Shown: positions 1 to 11,210 of the stretch, in pieces
Numbering within the stretch: the first letter of the stretch is position 1
Layout: each line of letters starts with the position of its first letter
The notes under the pieces: model-generated
The model's input: the letters and a program-made list of their open reading frames with translations, nothing else
Databases searched by the model: none
Told to the model about the DNA's origin: nothing
Made by a program: the position numbers and the translations under genes
Assembly (NCBI RefSeq): GCF_014127105.1
Contig: NZ_CP059902.1
Location: forward strand, 3,428,001-3,492,000
Origin: Devosia sp. MC521
Lineage (GTDB): Bacteria > Pseudomonadota > Alphaproteobacteria > Rhizobiales > Devosiaceae
Reading direction: 5' to 3'
DNA length: 64,000 nt

Positions 1-1
1 G

Positions 2-451
2 AACGGGCCAGAGCGCGAGCTTGTGGCCCGTTATCTTGAGCGCGCTCAGGGCAGCGGCAAACCATTGGCTCTGACCGGCTTTGACGTATCAGAACTCAAT
101 GAAAGCCGGGCCGGGTCGGCGCCTGCGCGCAAGAGCGAGGAAGCCAAAGGCCTCCGCGCCGCTCTGCCCGAGGGCGGGGTTTTGGTGGCGCTCGATGAGC
201 GCGGCAAAGCCATCACCTCGGAAAGCTTTGCCAAGCAAATCGGTCGTTGGCGAGACGATGGCCGCTCGTCAGTGAGCTTTATGATCGGCGGCGCTGACGG
301 ACTTGATCCAGAACTGGTGAAACAATGCGATTTAGTGGTGAGCTTTTCACCCATGGTCTGGCCACATCAGCTGGTTAGGATCATGCTGGCTGAACAACTT
401 TATCGCACAACCACAATCCTTTCGGGCCATCCCTATCATCGCGGCGACTAG
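2..451 (+). CDS. rlmH: RlmH, 23S rRNA pseudouridine-1915 N3-methyltransferase (5'-truncated by window edge)
   Basis: SPOUT-fold enzyme that methylates N3 of pseudouridine 1915 in helix 69 of 23S rRNA in the assembled 70S ribosome. The frame is already open at base 2 and reads GPERELVARYLERA through the first in-window GTG at 23, which is how family members read near residue 15, so the true start lies off the left edge. The C-terminal half carries the knotted SAM-binding loops: IGGADGL and the later FSPMVWPHQL segment, ending LAEQLYR. Only about a dozen N-terminal residues are missing. Next gene downstream is the EnvC-like factor, the usual order in Hyphomicrobiales. Confidence 0.95.
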   Translation, partial: NGPERELVARYLERAQGSGKPLALTGFDVSELNESRAGSAPARKSEEAKGLRAALPEGGVLVALDERGKAITSESFAKQIGRWRDDGRSSVSFMIGGADGLDPELVKQCDLVVSFSPMVWPHQLVRIMLAEQLYRTTTILSGHPYHRGD

Positions 452-568
452 GCTTTCGCCATAGTCTCGCCGCTGTGATGGTTAAGCAGAGTTAACGGGC
501 GATTGTCCGAAGGCTTGCTAAATTGCCGCTGAATTGATTCGGGATCGTTTATCCCTCGAGGAGACGCC

Positions 569-1978
569 ATGCCTCTGCGGCCGGCCCGCACCGTTAAGAC
601 CCTGCTTGCCGGCGCCGTTCTGGCAGGCCTTGGCGTATTCCCTATTCTCTCGCAAGACGCGGAACCTATTCCCAATCCAGCGGCGGAACTGCGCCCGGCG
701 CTCGACGTCGCTCAACCTGCTGGTGAGACCGGTCTCGACCTAACAACTGAACAGCCTGTGGCCCCCCCGGTCGAAGTCCTGCCGCCCGAAGAGCCGCAGC
801 TCGATGTCGGCAATCTGGAAGAGGTTGAAGCCTCGCTGACCATCTCGCGGGAGCGCATCGATGCGCTTAAAGCCGAGATTGAAGCGATGGAAGGGGATCG
901 CACCCAGCAAAACGCGGCGCTCATTGGCGCGGCGCAGCGGGTCAAATTGGCGGAAATCGAAATCGCCGATGTGGAAGAGCGCCTCTCCGAGCTGATCGTC
1001 AAAGAGATGGACGTCCGCGGGCGTCTTGATGGCGCCGACGCTGAGGTCGCCAACGTGCTGGCAGCGCTTCAACGCATATCGCTCCATCCGCCTCCGGCAC
1101 TCATCGTCGATCCGAGCGATGCTTTGGGTTCGGCGCGTGGGGCTATGCTGATCTCAGCGATCGTGCCGCAGTTGCGCGCCAAGGCGGATTCTGTGTCGGC
1201 AGACCTAAAAGAGCTGACCGATATTAAGATCGCGGCCATGGCCGAAGAGGAAACTCTACGCGCCAATCAGGACGTTCTCGAAGAAGAACAATTGCGCATT
1301 GCGACCCTGATTACGGCACGCAAGACCGGTATCAACCAACGCACCACGCAATTGCAGGCGGAAGAGGAAGCGGCTGTCGCCCTGGCTGAAAAGGCCGCGA
1401 CGCTGCGTGAACTTATTAGCGCCCTCTCCGACCGCGCCAATGCCTCAACGCGTCCCGCTTCGCCTGACGAGGACCTGCCGCGCCTCTCGCCAGAGGCCGT
1501 ACAATTGGCCTTTGCCAACACCAGCCGCACGCAACCTGCAGTGCCCTTCCCACTGGCACGCGGGTATTTGACCCAACCAGCCAATGGAACACTGGCGCTC
1601 GATTGGGGGGCCAATGACGGCAAAGGTGGGGTCTCTCAAGGCCAGTATCTGATCACCCGTCCGACGGCGCAGGTTCTCGCTCCATCAGATGGTTGGGTGC
1701 TTTATAAGGGCCCTTACCTCAATTACGGCGAAATCATCATTCTCAATACCGGGGATGGCTACACCACGCTCCTCGCCGGTTTGGAATCCATTACGACTGA
1801 GATTGGCCAGTTTGTCCAAATGGGCGAACCCCTCGGGACGATGGGATCGCGCACCATTGGACGAACAGTCACCACAGGTGCTGGTAACAACGAACCAACG
1901 CTTTATATTGAGCTGAGAAGAGACAACGAGCCTTTCGACCCGAACGGTTGGTGGGCCACTATCGAACAGACTGGATAA
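569..1978 (+). CDS. EnvC-like murein hydrolase activator (degenerate M23/LytM)
   Basis: 469-residue secreted protein. A hydrophobic signal peptide covers about residues 8-28, then a Pro/Glu-rich linker, a long Glu/Ala/Leu-rich coiled coil (about 80-290) and a LytM/M23 fold (about 350-460) with the pattern AQVLAPSDGWVLYKGP and GEPLGTMGS. The zinc ligands of active M23 peptidases are not visible: the usual HL is AGL and the usual HLHFE is LYIEL. In the EnvC family this degeneracy marks an activator of periplasmic amidases at the septum rather than an enzyme. GAGGAG at 558-563 supports the ATG at 569. It lies just before ctpA and is probably co-transcribed with it. The family is clear; the amidase partner is inferred. 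Confidence 0.85.
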   Translation: MPLRPARTVKTLLAGAVLAGLGVFPILSQDAEPIPNPAAELRPALDVAQPAGETGLDLTTEQPVAPPVEVLPPEEPQLDVGNLEEVEASLTISRERIDALKAEIEAMEGDRTQQNAALIGAAQRVKLAEIEIADVEERLSELIVKEMDVRGRLDGADAEVANVLAALQRISLHPPPALIVDPSDALGSARGAMLISAIVPQLRAKADSVSADLKELTDIKIAAMAEEETLRANQDVLEEEQLRIATLITARKTGINQRTTQLQAEEEAAVALAEKAATLRELISALSDRANASTRPASPDEDLPRLSPEAVQLAFANTSRTQPAVPFPLARGYLTQPANGTLALDWGANDGKGGVSQGQYLITRPTAQVLAPSDGWVLYKGPYLNYGEIIILNTGDGYTTLLAGLESITTEIGQFVQMGEPLGTMGSRTIGRTVTTGAGNNEPTLYIELRRDNEPFDPNGWWATIEQTG

Positions 1979-1986
1979 ACACATTT

Positions 1987-3399
1987 ATGCATCCTCCTAA
2001 GCACCGTGTCGCCGCAGTCTGTGCGGCCCTGCTCCTGTCCTCCACCAGCCTGGTTCTGGCGCAAGACGCAGCTCCAACCGATCCTGCACCCACTGAGCAA
2101 CCCGCTGAGGAGGCGCCAAACCCGAGCGGGGAAGAGCCAGAGCCCAGCAAGCAGGAGAAGGCCGAGCCGCGGAGCGATGATGAGATCTATAGCGATCTCA
2201 ATCTGTTCGGCGAAATCTTCGACCGCATTCGCGCTGAATATGTTGATCCGCCGGATGAGCAGGAGCTGATCCGCGCCGCCATTCAGGGCATGCTGACCTC
2301 GCTTGATCCGCATTCGGGCTATCTGCCGCCTGCCGATTACGACGATGTGCGTGAAGACACCTCGGGCCAGTTCGGTGGTCTGGGCGTCGAGATCCAGATG
2401 GAAGACGGCTATATTAAAGTGGTCTCGCCCATCGACGACACCCCGGCTGCCAAGGCTGGCATTCTCTCCAATGACCTTATCATCGAGATCGACGGCGACG
2501 ACGTTCAGGGCATGACCCAGGACGAAGCCGTTGGCAAAATGCGCGGCCCCGTCGGCACCAAGGTAAAAATCACCATTGCCCGCGAAGGCGTGAACGAGCC
2601 TCTCGAGTTCGAACTGACCCGCGGCACCATTTCGATGCGCGCTGTGCGCTGGAGCATGGAAGGGGATGACGAAGTCGCGGTTCTGCGCCTGTCGCGCTTC
2701 TCCGAACAGGCTTTCGTCGGCATCGAAAAGGCCGTGGACGATATCTGGAAAGAACGTGAAGGCAAGGCGCCCAAGGGCATCATCCTTGACCTGCGCAACA
2801 ATCCAGGCGGACTGGTCGATCAGTCGGTCTATGTTGCCGACGCCTTCCTTGAACGCGGCGCTGTTGTGCTGACCCGTGGCCGCACCGAACGCGAAAGCGC
2901 TCGCTATGACGCAGCGCCCGATCCACTCGATCGTCGCCTCAAAGACATTCCGATGATTGTTCTGGTCAACGGTGGCTCGGCTTCTGCTTCGGAAATCGTC
3001 GCCGGTGCTCTGCAAGACCACAAGCGCGCAACCGTTGTTGGCACGCGCTCATTCGGCAAGGGTTCGGTGCAGTCGATCATCGGGCTTGGTCCTGATGGCG
3101 CAATGCGGATCACAACCGCGCGCTATTACACGCCATCAAACCGGTCCATTCAGGCGCTCGGCATCACGCCCGACATTGAAGTGCTGCAGAAGGTTCCTGA
3201 CGAGATCAAGGGTCGTGACGAGATCATCGGCGAAGCTGCACTCGAAGGCCATATCGAGATCGAAGGCCAGGAAGAAGCGACAGTCGGCTCGTCGGTTTAC
3301 GTGCCGCAAGATGCAGCCGAGGACGTACAGCTCCAGTATGCGGTGAAGCTGATTACCGGTGAAGAAACCCACGAAGCCTTCCCGCCAAAAGCGGAATAA
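1987..3399 (+). CDS. ctpA: CtpA, S41 carboxy-terminal processing protease
   Basis: Periplasmic serine protease that trims or degrades envelope proteins. The chosen ATG gives a typical signal peptide (HRVAAVCAALLLSSTSLVLA) and 470 residues; an in-frame start at 1948 would overlap the preceding gene and bury the signal peptide. A Pro/Glu-rich linker is followed by a PDZ domain (about 95-180, GGLGVEIQ, DDTPAAKAGI) and the S41 core. The catalytic serine is in GGSASASEI and the lysine in GTRSFGKGSVQ. The gap to the EnvC-like gene is eight bases, so the two are likely one operon; together they suggest control of peptidoglycan hydrolysis. Confidence 0.93.
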   Translation: MHPPKHRVAAVCAALLLSSTSLVLAQDAAPTDPAPTEQPAEEAPNPSGEEPEPSKQEKAEPRSDDEIYSDLNLFGEIFDRIRAEYVDPPDEQELIRAAIQGMLTSLDPHSGYLPPADYDDVREDTSGQFGGLGVEIQMEDGYIKVVSPIDDTPAAKAGILSNDLIIEIDGDDVQGMTQDEAVGKMRGPVGTKVKITIAREGVNEPLEFELTRGTISMRAVRWSMEGDDEVAVLRLSRFSEQAFVGIEKAVDDIWKEREGKAPKGIILDLRNNPGGLVDQSVYVADAFLERGAVVLTRGRTERESARYDAAPDPLDRRLKDIPMIVLVNGGSASASEIVAGALQDHKRATVVGTRSFGKGSVQSIIGLGPDGAMRITTARYYTPSNRSIQALGITPDIEVLQKVPDEIKGRDEIIGEAALEGHIEIEGQEEATVGSSVYVPQDAAEDVQLQYAVKLITGEETHEAFPPKAE

Positions 3400-3420
3400 A
3401 GGTTTTCGCACTAAACTTGT

Positions 3421-3445
3421 GATGCGGCGTGATTCGCGCCGCATC
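3421..3445. other. Intergenic inverted repeat after ctpA
   Basis: A perfect 9-base stem (GATGCGGCG / CGCCGCATC) with a 7-base loop lies between ctpA and the deacetylase gene. No T-run follows it, so it is not a clear intrinsic terminator. It may be an mRNA-stabilising or processing hairpin within a continuing transcript. Confidence 0.45.
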
Positions 3446-3485
3446 CTGACAACTGAACTACCCCAGTGGGCACGAGCGCAACGAT

Positions 3486-4640
3486 ATGGCCAATGACCTT
3501 TCGACGCCTTTGAGAGGGCGCAAACATCGGGTCGATGGCGGCCGGCATCATTTCCCGCTGGCCCGCACATTGTTCGGGGTCAGTATCGTTATCTTGCTTG
3601 GCGCCCTTGGGCGGATCGTCTTGGTAGACGACCCGCTCGGCGGCCGCCCAATGGCTGAAGTGGCTATCACCTCGACGCGTGACGCCAATGCGGTCGCAAA
3701 TGCTGTCGCCGTGCCGAACGCCTCGGCTGGCGCGACCTCACCCGTCACAATCACCGCAGACGATCAGCAATTTCCTGCAGGGCAAGTCCCCCTCGTTCCT
3801 TATGAGCCTGCCGAAACCACACCACGACCATCGCTGGAAGTGAGTTTGATCGGCACAGGCGTTCTGCCTGAATTGGCGGAAGAAACCGTCAATGGCATCA
3901 TCCCGCGCATGTCGCCCACGGGCCTTGGCCCCTTCGACGCCTACCGGCGTCCGGTCGATGAAATTGCGCCAAATCTGGCCAAAATCGCCATTGTCGTGAC
4001 CGGTCTCGGCATTAACGAGCAGGGCTCGATGAACGCCATTGATCAGCTCCCGGCTGACATCACTCTCGCTTTTGCGCCCTATGGCCGCTCGCTGGTGGGC
4101 ACCGTCAATACCGCAAGGGCATCCGGCCATGAGGTGATGCTGGAAATCCCGCTTGAGCCCTTTGATTATCCGCAAAATGATCCCGGCCCGCACACGATGC
4201 TGACCGGCGAAACACCACGCGCAAATCTCGACAAGCTGTTTTGGCTGATGTCGCGCTTCGGCGGTTATTTCAGCGTGATGAACAATATGGGCGCGCGGTT
4301 TACCGCTTCGGCCGGAGACATGAGCCCAGTCATGGAAGAGCTGGGCCTGCGCGGCTTGGGCTATCTCGATGACGGCTCCTCGAACCGCTCGGTGGCTGGG
4401 CAGCTGGCAGAGGCCAATAATGTGCCTTTTACCCGCGCCACGACAATGCTCGACGCCAACCCATCTCGTCCTGCTATTCTCTCAGCGATTGCCAGCCTTG
4501 AAGCTCAGGCCATGGAAACTGGCTCGGCGATTGGTATTATTAGTGCGCTGCCCATCTCGGTGCAGACCGTGTCGGAATGGGCACAGGAGCTAGACGCCAA
4601 AGGGATCGTCCTGGTCCCCGCCAGCGCACTGATGAAATAG
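3486..4640 (+). CDS. Divergent polysaccharide deacetylase family protein (DUF610/YibQ)
   Basis: 384 residues with one N-terminal membrane anchor or uncleaved signal (about residues 22-45, TLFGVSIVILLGALGRIVLV), a low-complexity Ala/Thr linker, and a C-terminal domain from about residue 155 (PNLAKIAIVVTGLGINEQGS) typical of the DUF610 family. That family has a polysaccharide-deacetylase-like fold, and its members are routinely found downstream of envC and ctpA. Substrate and activity are not established from sequence. The ATG at 3486 lies 86 bases after ctpA, and the stop is nine bases before rppH, so a shared transcript envC-ctpA-deacetylase-rppH is likely. Confidence 0.85.
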   Translation: MANDLSTPLRGRKHRVDGGRHHFPLARTLFGVSIVILLGALGRIVLVDDPLGGRPMAEVAITSTRDANAVANAVAVPNASAGATSPVTITADDQQFPAGQVPLVPYEPAETTPRPSLEVSLIGTGVLPELAEETVNGIIPRMSPTGLGPFDAYRRPVDEIAPNLAKIAIVVTGLGINEQGSMNAIDQLPADITLAFAPYGRSLVGTVNTARASGHEVMLEIPLEPFDYPQNDPGPHTMLTGETPRANLDKLFWLMSRFGGYFSVMNNMGARFTASAGDMSPVMEELGLRGLGYLDDGSSNRSVAGQLAEANNVPFTRATTMLDANPSRPAILSAIASLEAQAMETGSAIGIISALPISVQTVSEWAQELDAKGIVLVPASALMK

Positions 4641-4649
4641 GCCTTATCA

Positions 4650-5183
4650 ATGTCCGATCGTCCAGATCGTGAGAGCCTGCCCTATCGTGACTGCGTTGGG
4701 GTGGCTCTGTTTAATGCCCAAGGCAAGGTTTTTCTCGGCCATCGTCTCTCGGAAGGCGACCCAGAAAAGTCCAGTTCTTCGGGCTTTGCCTGGCAGATGC
4801 CGCAAGGCGGCATCGACAAGGGCGAAGACAGTCTCAAGGCCGCTCTGCGTGAGCTTTATGAAGAGACAGATGTCACCTCCGTGAGCCTCCTCGCTGAGGC
4901 CCCTGAGTGGATCTATTACGATTTTCCGCCCGAGATCATGGGTGTTGGGTTTAAAGGCAAATATCGCGGACAGCGCCAGCGTTGGTACGCCTTCGCCTTC
5001 ACAGGCGATGAGAGCGAAATCAATGTTCTGGCCCCTGCAAAAGGCAAGCATAAGCCCGAGTTCAACGGGTGGCGTTGGGAGGACCTAACCTTGGCTCCCG
5101 AATTGATCATCCCGTTCAAACGCGATGCTTACGACAAAGTCGTCGACGCATTTGCTGACATTCCTCGGCGGTATTTCTCGTGA
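4650..5183 (+). CDS. rppH: RppH, RNA pyrophosphohydrolase (Nudix)
   Basis: 177-residue Nudix hydrolase that removes pyrophosphate from the 5' triphosphate end of mRNA and so triggers RNase E-dependent decay. The opening LPYRDCVGVALFNAQGKVF and the MPQGGIDKGED....RELYEET Nudix box match RppH/IalA proteins, and the length is normal. In Bartonella the homologue is called IalA (invasion-associated locus A), but its core role is RNA decapping. It overlaps the racemase gene by four bases (GTGA), indicating translational coupling. Confidence 0.93.
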   Translation: MSDRPDRESLPYRDCVGVALFNAQGKVFLGHRLSEGDPEKSSSSGFAWQMPQGGIDKGEDSLKAALRELYEETDVTSVSLLAEAPEWIYYDFPPEIMGVGFKGKYRGQRQRWYAFAFTGDESEINVLAPAKGKHKPEFNGWRWEDLTLAPELIIPFKRDAYDKVVDAFADIPRRYFS

Positions 5184-5866
5184 AAACAATTGGTCTGATT
5201 GGCGGCATGAGCTGGGAATCGACCGCTCACTACTACCGCATTCTCAACACCGAAACGGCGCGCCGTCTCGGGGGCCTCCATTCAGCGCCCGTGATCATTC
5301 ACTCCGTCGATTTCGCGCCAATCGCCGCCATGCAAGCCGAAGGTCGTTGGCATGATGCAGGCGTTGTGCTCAATGGCGCCGCCAAAGCCCTTGAAGCGGC
5401 TGGAGCGCAAGTTCTGGGCTTGGCCACCAACACCATGCATCTTGTCGCTGAAGAGGTCACAGAGGGCGTTTCAGCGCGCTTTATCCATATCGCCGACCCA
5501 ACGGCTGATGCCCTGCTGGCTGATGGCTATGATACGGTTGGGCTTTTGGGCACGCGGTTCACCATGGAGATGGGATTTTATAAGGATCGCCTCTCGGCCC
5601 GTGGCTTGACGCCTCTTACTCCAGACGTCGATCACACCAATCTCAACGGCATTATCTACGACGAGCTCTGCAAAGGCATCATCCGCGAAGAGTCGCGAAA
5701 AATCTATCTCAATGCGATTGAGCGCTTGGCCCATCGCGGCGCGCAGGCGGTCATTTTGGGCTGTACGGAGATCGGTATGCTGGTGGATGACAGTGTGAGC
5801 GCTTTGCCCTGCTATGCCACCACGGAACTGCATGCGCAGGCGCTTGTCGACGCGGCCCTAGCGTAA
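5180..5866 (+). CDS. Aspartate/glutamate racemase family protein (YgeA-like)
   Basis: 228 residues of the Asp/Glu racemase fold: N-terminal GLIGGMSWEST, central ATNTMH and C-terminal ILGCTEIGML. The second catalytic thiol is Cys195. The first catalytic position reads Leu-Ala-Thr-Asn-Thr, so there is a threonine (Thr83) rather than a cysteine. To my knowledge the E. coli YgeA L-Asp/L-Glu racemase uses a comparable Thr/Cys pair, so the site is probably asymmetric but functional. GTG start overlaps the rppH stop, giving a coupled pair. The physiological substrate is not known; a D-amino-acid role in the envelope is possible. Confidence 0.82.
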   Translation: MKTIGLIGGMSWESTAHYYRILNTETARRLGGLHSAPVIIHSVDFAPIAAMQAEGRWHDAGVVLNGAAKALEAAGAQVLGLATNTMHLVAEEVTEGVSARFIHIADPTADALLADGYDTVGLLGTRFTMEMGFYKDRLSARGLTPLTPDVDHTNLNGIIYDELCKGIIREESRKIYLNAIERLAHRGAQAVILGCTEIGMLVDDSVSALPCYATTELHAQALVDAALA

Positions 5867-5893
5867 CCCGAAACTATTCCAGCTCAAATGCAA

Positions 5894-5926
5894 GAAGGCC
5901 GCCTCTGGGAGGCGGCCTTCTTTTAT
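5894..5926. terminator. Bidirectional intrinsic terminator between racemase and atpC
   Basis: A perfect 12-base stem (GAAGGCCGCCTC / GAGGCGGCCTTC) with a TGG loop is followed by TTTTAT on the + strand. It sits between two convergent genes and probably ends both the rppH-racemase transcript and the atp operon, though the - strand T-tract is weak. Confidence 0.85.
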
Positions 5927-5946
5927 ATCAGTACTAATCGCAGGGA

Positions 5947-6369
5947 TTAGTGGATGTGCGTGCCGTTCAATTGAGCAGCTTCCGCAGCCAGGTTCACGAG
6001 ACCTGTGACGATTTCCTGCGCGAAGGTCATTTCTTCGACCTTGGCGTTCTTCAGGGTTTCCTGTGCAGCAGCGATCTGGGTCTTGAGACCTTCATGATCG
6101 AATTCGCTGAAAGGAACCGATTCTTCGGCGAGAATGGTCAAACCACTCGGCGAAACGTCAGCAAAGCCGCCGCGCACGAAATAGATCGATGCCTTGCCGT
6201 TGACAGGAGTCACGGTGATGAAACCGGAACGGAGGGTGGTCATGAACGGCGCATGGTCGGGCATGACGGTAAAGTAGCCTTCGGTGCCCGGAGCAGTGAC
6301 AGACACTGCGGTCTCGGACAGCACAAGCCGCTCTGGCGACACGATCTCGATCTTGAGGCCTTCAGCCAT
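5947..6369 (-). CDS. atpC: ATP synthase F1 epsilon subunit
   Basis: 140-residue subunit of the central stalk that couples rotation to catalysis and can inhibit ATP hydrolysis. The start MAEGLKIEIVSPERLVLS is the classic alphaproteobacterial N-terminus; longer in-frame starts would add residues with no family similarity. The beta-sandwich motif GTEGYFTVMPDHAP is intact and a short C-terminal helical part follows. Last gene of atpHAGDC, 92 bases after atpD. Confidence 0.95.
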   Translation of the reverse strand: MAEGLKIEIVSPERLVLSETAVSVTAPGTEGYFTVMPDHAPFMTTLRSGFITVTPVNGKASIYFVRGGFADVSPSGLTILAEESVPFSEFDHEGLKTQIAAAQETLKNAKVEEMTFAQEIVTGLVNLAAEAAQLNGTHIH

Positions 6370-6461
6370 TCTCTTGGTCCTTTGGCAATGAAGCCCGAAA
6401 TGGATCCGGGCCCCTTGACGAAAAGGGTGGGCCGCCGGGGCGGCCCACACCGATTTTTAGC

Positions 6462-7922
<1,461 letters not shown>

Positions 7923-8810
7923 TTAGAGCGCTTCCGCGCCGGAAATGATTTCGATAAGTTCTTTGGTGATCTGAGCCTGACGCTGGCGGTTATAGCTCAG
8001 CTGCAGCTTGCCGATCATGTCGCCCGCATTACGGGTAGCATTGTCCATTGCGGACATCTGCGCACCGTAGAACGAAGCACTGTTTTCGAGGAACGCGCGA
8101 AGGATCTGCACGCTGATATTGCGTGGCAGAAGGTCTTCGACGATCGCTTCTTCGCTGGGCTCATATTCGTAAAGTACGGTCGAGTTATCGACCTTACCCG
8201 CACCCTCAACAGCTTCGATCTTGGCCGGGATGAGCTGGACTGCCTGTGGCACCTGGCTGATCACGGAGTTGAACTTAGCAAAGAACAGGGTGGCGATATC
8301 GAATTCACCAGCTGCGAACATGGTCTGCAGACGCTGAGAAATCTCAGACGCCTGAGCAAAACCAACGGTCTTCACTTCGCGATAGCTGACCGTATCAACG
8401 ATCAGATCGGCGAACTGACGACGCAGAATATCGTGGCCCTTGCGACCGACGGTAAGAATTTTGACGGTCTTACCTTCAGCCTGAAGCTTCAAGACGTGAT
8501 CGCGCGCAAGACGTGCGATCGACGAGTTGAAAGCACCAGCCAAGCCGCGCTCACCAGTGGCAACCACCAGCAGATGAACCTGGTCGCGGCCGTTACCAGC
8601 GAGCAACACCGGAGCATCTGCCTGGCCGTCATAAACGGCGGCCAGGGAGGAGAGCACCGCGCCCATACGCTCAGCGTATGGACGGGCAGCGACAGCCGCT
8701 TCTTGTGCGCGGCGCAATTTTGCGGCCGCGACCATCTGCATGGCTTTGGTGATCTTCTGGGTCGATTTGACCGAGTCGATCCGGTTTTTTAGGTCCTTTA
8801 GCGACGGCAT
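7923..8810 (-). CDS. atpG: ATP synthase F1 gamma subunit
   Basis: 295-residue rotor shaft of F1. The N-terminal helix reads [19 protein letters not shown] and continues with [18 protein letters not shown]; the C-terminal helix ends [20 protein letters not shown], both diagnostic of the family. Between them is the Rossmann-like segment ([13 protein letters not shown]). It lies 21 bases downstream of atpA and 21 bases upstream of atpD, the standard order. Confidence 0.97.
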   Translation of the reverse strand: MPSLKDLKNRIDSVKSTQKITKAMQMVAAAKLRRAQEAAVAARPYAERMGAVLSSLAAVYDGQADAPVLLAGNGRDQVHLLVVATGERGLAGAFNSSIARLARDHVLKLQAEGKTVKILTVGRKGHDILRRQFADLIVDTVSYREVKTVGFAQASEISQRLQTMFAAGEFDIATLFFAKFNSVISQVPQAVQLIPAKIEAVEGAGKVDNSTVLYEYEPSEEAIVEDLLPRNISVQILRAFLENSASFYGAQMSAMDNATRNAGDMIGKLQLSYNRQRQAQITKELIEIISGAEAL

Positions 8811-8831
8811 AGCCTGTCGTCTCCTTCGGGC

Positions 8832-10367
<1,536 letters not shown>

Positions 10368-10928
10368 TTATCCGACCTCTTTCATGGCGACTTTCATCGC
10401 GGCGAGTTTTGTCTTGAGCGAAGAGTCGATCATCTGGCTACCGACTTTGACCTGAAGGCCACCGATGAGCGAGGGATCGACGAATTGATTGAGCGTGACT
10501 GTCTTGCCAAGCTTGGCCTTGAGCGTTTCCGCCAAAGCTGCTGCTTGTTCCGCGGTCAGCGGAGCGGCAGAGGTCACGTCTGCCGTGGTCTCGCCACGTG
10601 CTTCTGCGGCCAGTTCACGGAAAGCCGTGATGATCTGATCGAGAGCAAAGAGGCGACCATTCTGGGCCACCACGCGAAGGAAGTTAGCAACGGTCTGGTT
10701 GACCTTCGCGCGCTCAAGAATAGCGTTGAGCGCGGATGCTTTCACATCGCTGGAGAGAACTGGAGAACGGAGATAGCGAGAAAAATCTTCGCTTTCACCG
10801 ATAAGCCGGGAGACGTCAGACAGGCCAGTTTCAACCTGAGCCATCTGGTTCTCGCTCCGGGCGAGGTCAAAAAGCGCCGACGCATATGGCCGCGCGATCT
10901 GGGTAAGCACTGAGTTCTGCGCTGCCAA
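10368..10928 (-). CDS. atpH: ATP synthase F1 delta subunit
   Basis: 186-residue peripheral-stalk protein that ties F1 to Fo subunit b. It starts QIARPYASALFDLARSE and has the C-terminal signature DPSLIGGLQVKVGSQMIDSS. The only start with a good ribosome binding site is TTG at 10926-10928, preceded on the - strand by AGAGGGTGA with a seven-base spacer; no in-frame ATG or GTG lies near. First gene of the F1 operon. The Fo genes are not in this window, as is usual for alphaproteobacteria, where F1 and Fo operons are separate. Confidence 0.95.
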   Translation of the reverse strand: MAAQNSVLTQIARPYASALFDLARSENQMAQVETGLSDVSRLIGESEDFSRYLRSPVLSSDVKASALNAILERAKVNQTVANFLRVVAQNGRLFALDQIITAFRELAAEARGETTADVTSAAPLTAEQAAALAETLKAKLGKTVTLNQFVDPSLIGGLQVKVGSQMIDSSLKTKLAAMKVAMKEVG

Positions 10929-11039
10929 TGCTGCTTCACCCTCTAATTGGCCGTCTCCGGATGGGTACCCGGGGCGGAATATGAACGCTTGGACGTGCTC
11001 GGAAACGGGCCACGAGCCGGACCCCTAAATTCGCGCCCG

Positions 11040-11068
11040 CTCTAACACAGGAAAAGCAGGCACTGCAA
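11040..11068 (-). promoter_or_regulatory. Possible promoter of the atp operon
   Basis: On the - strand, TTGCAG (11063-11068) and TTAGAG (11040-11045) are separated by 17 bases, about 110 bases upstream of atpH. The match to alphaproteobacterial sigma-70 boxes is only moderate. It is the best candidate I see in the 280-base gap between priA and atpH. Confidence 0.3.
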
Positions 11069-11210
11069 GGCTTGCGCATGGGATTCAGTCGTTGCGAAAG
11101 TGTCGCAGGCCCGATTGCGCTTTTTATTGGGATAAATTTCCAAGCACGACTTGCTTTTCGCGCCAAGAACGGTCGGGTTTTTCACAGGGAAAATCTGCTC
11201 CGACAGAAAT

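Noticed and set aside
482-496. CtrA-like site TTAA...TTAAC upstream of the EnvC-like gene
   Set aside because: The half sites are six bases apart instead of the seven of the CtrA consensus. Cell-cycle control of this gene would be plausible, but the match is not good enough to call.
1903-3021. 372-codon - strand frame opposite ctpA
   Set aside because: Antisense to a clear S41 protease and without recognisable features.
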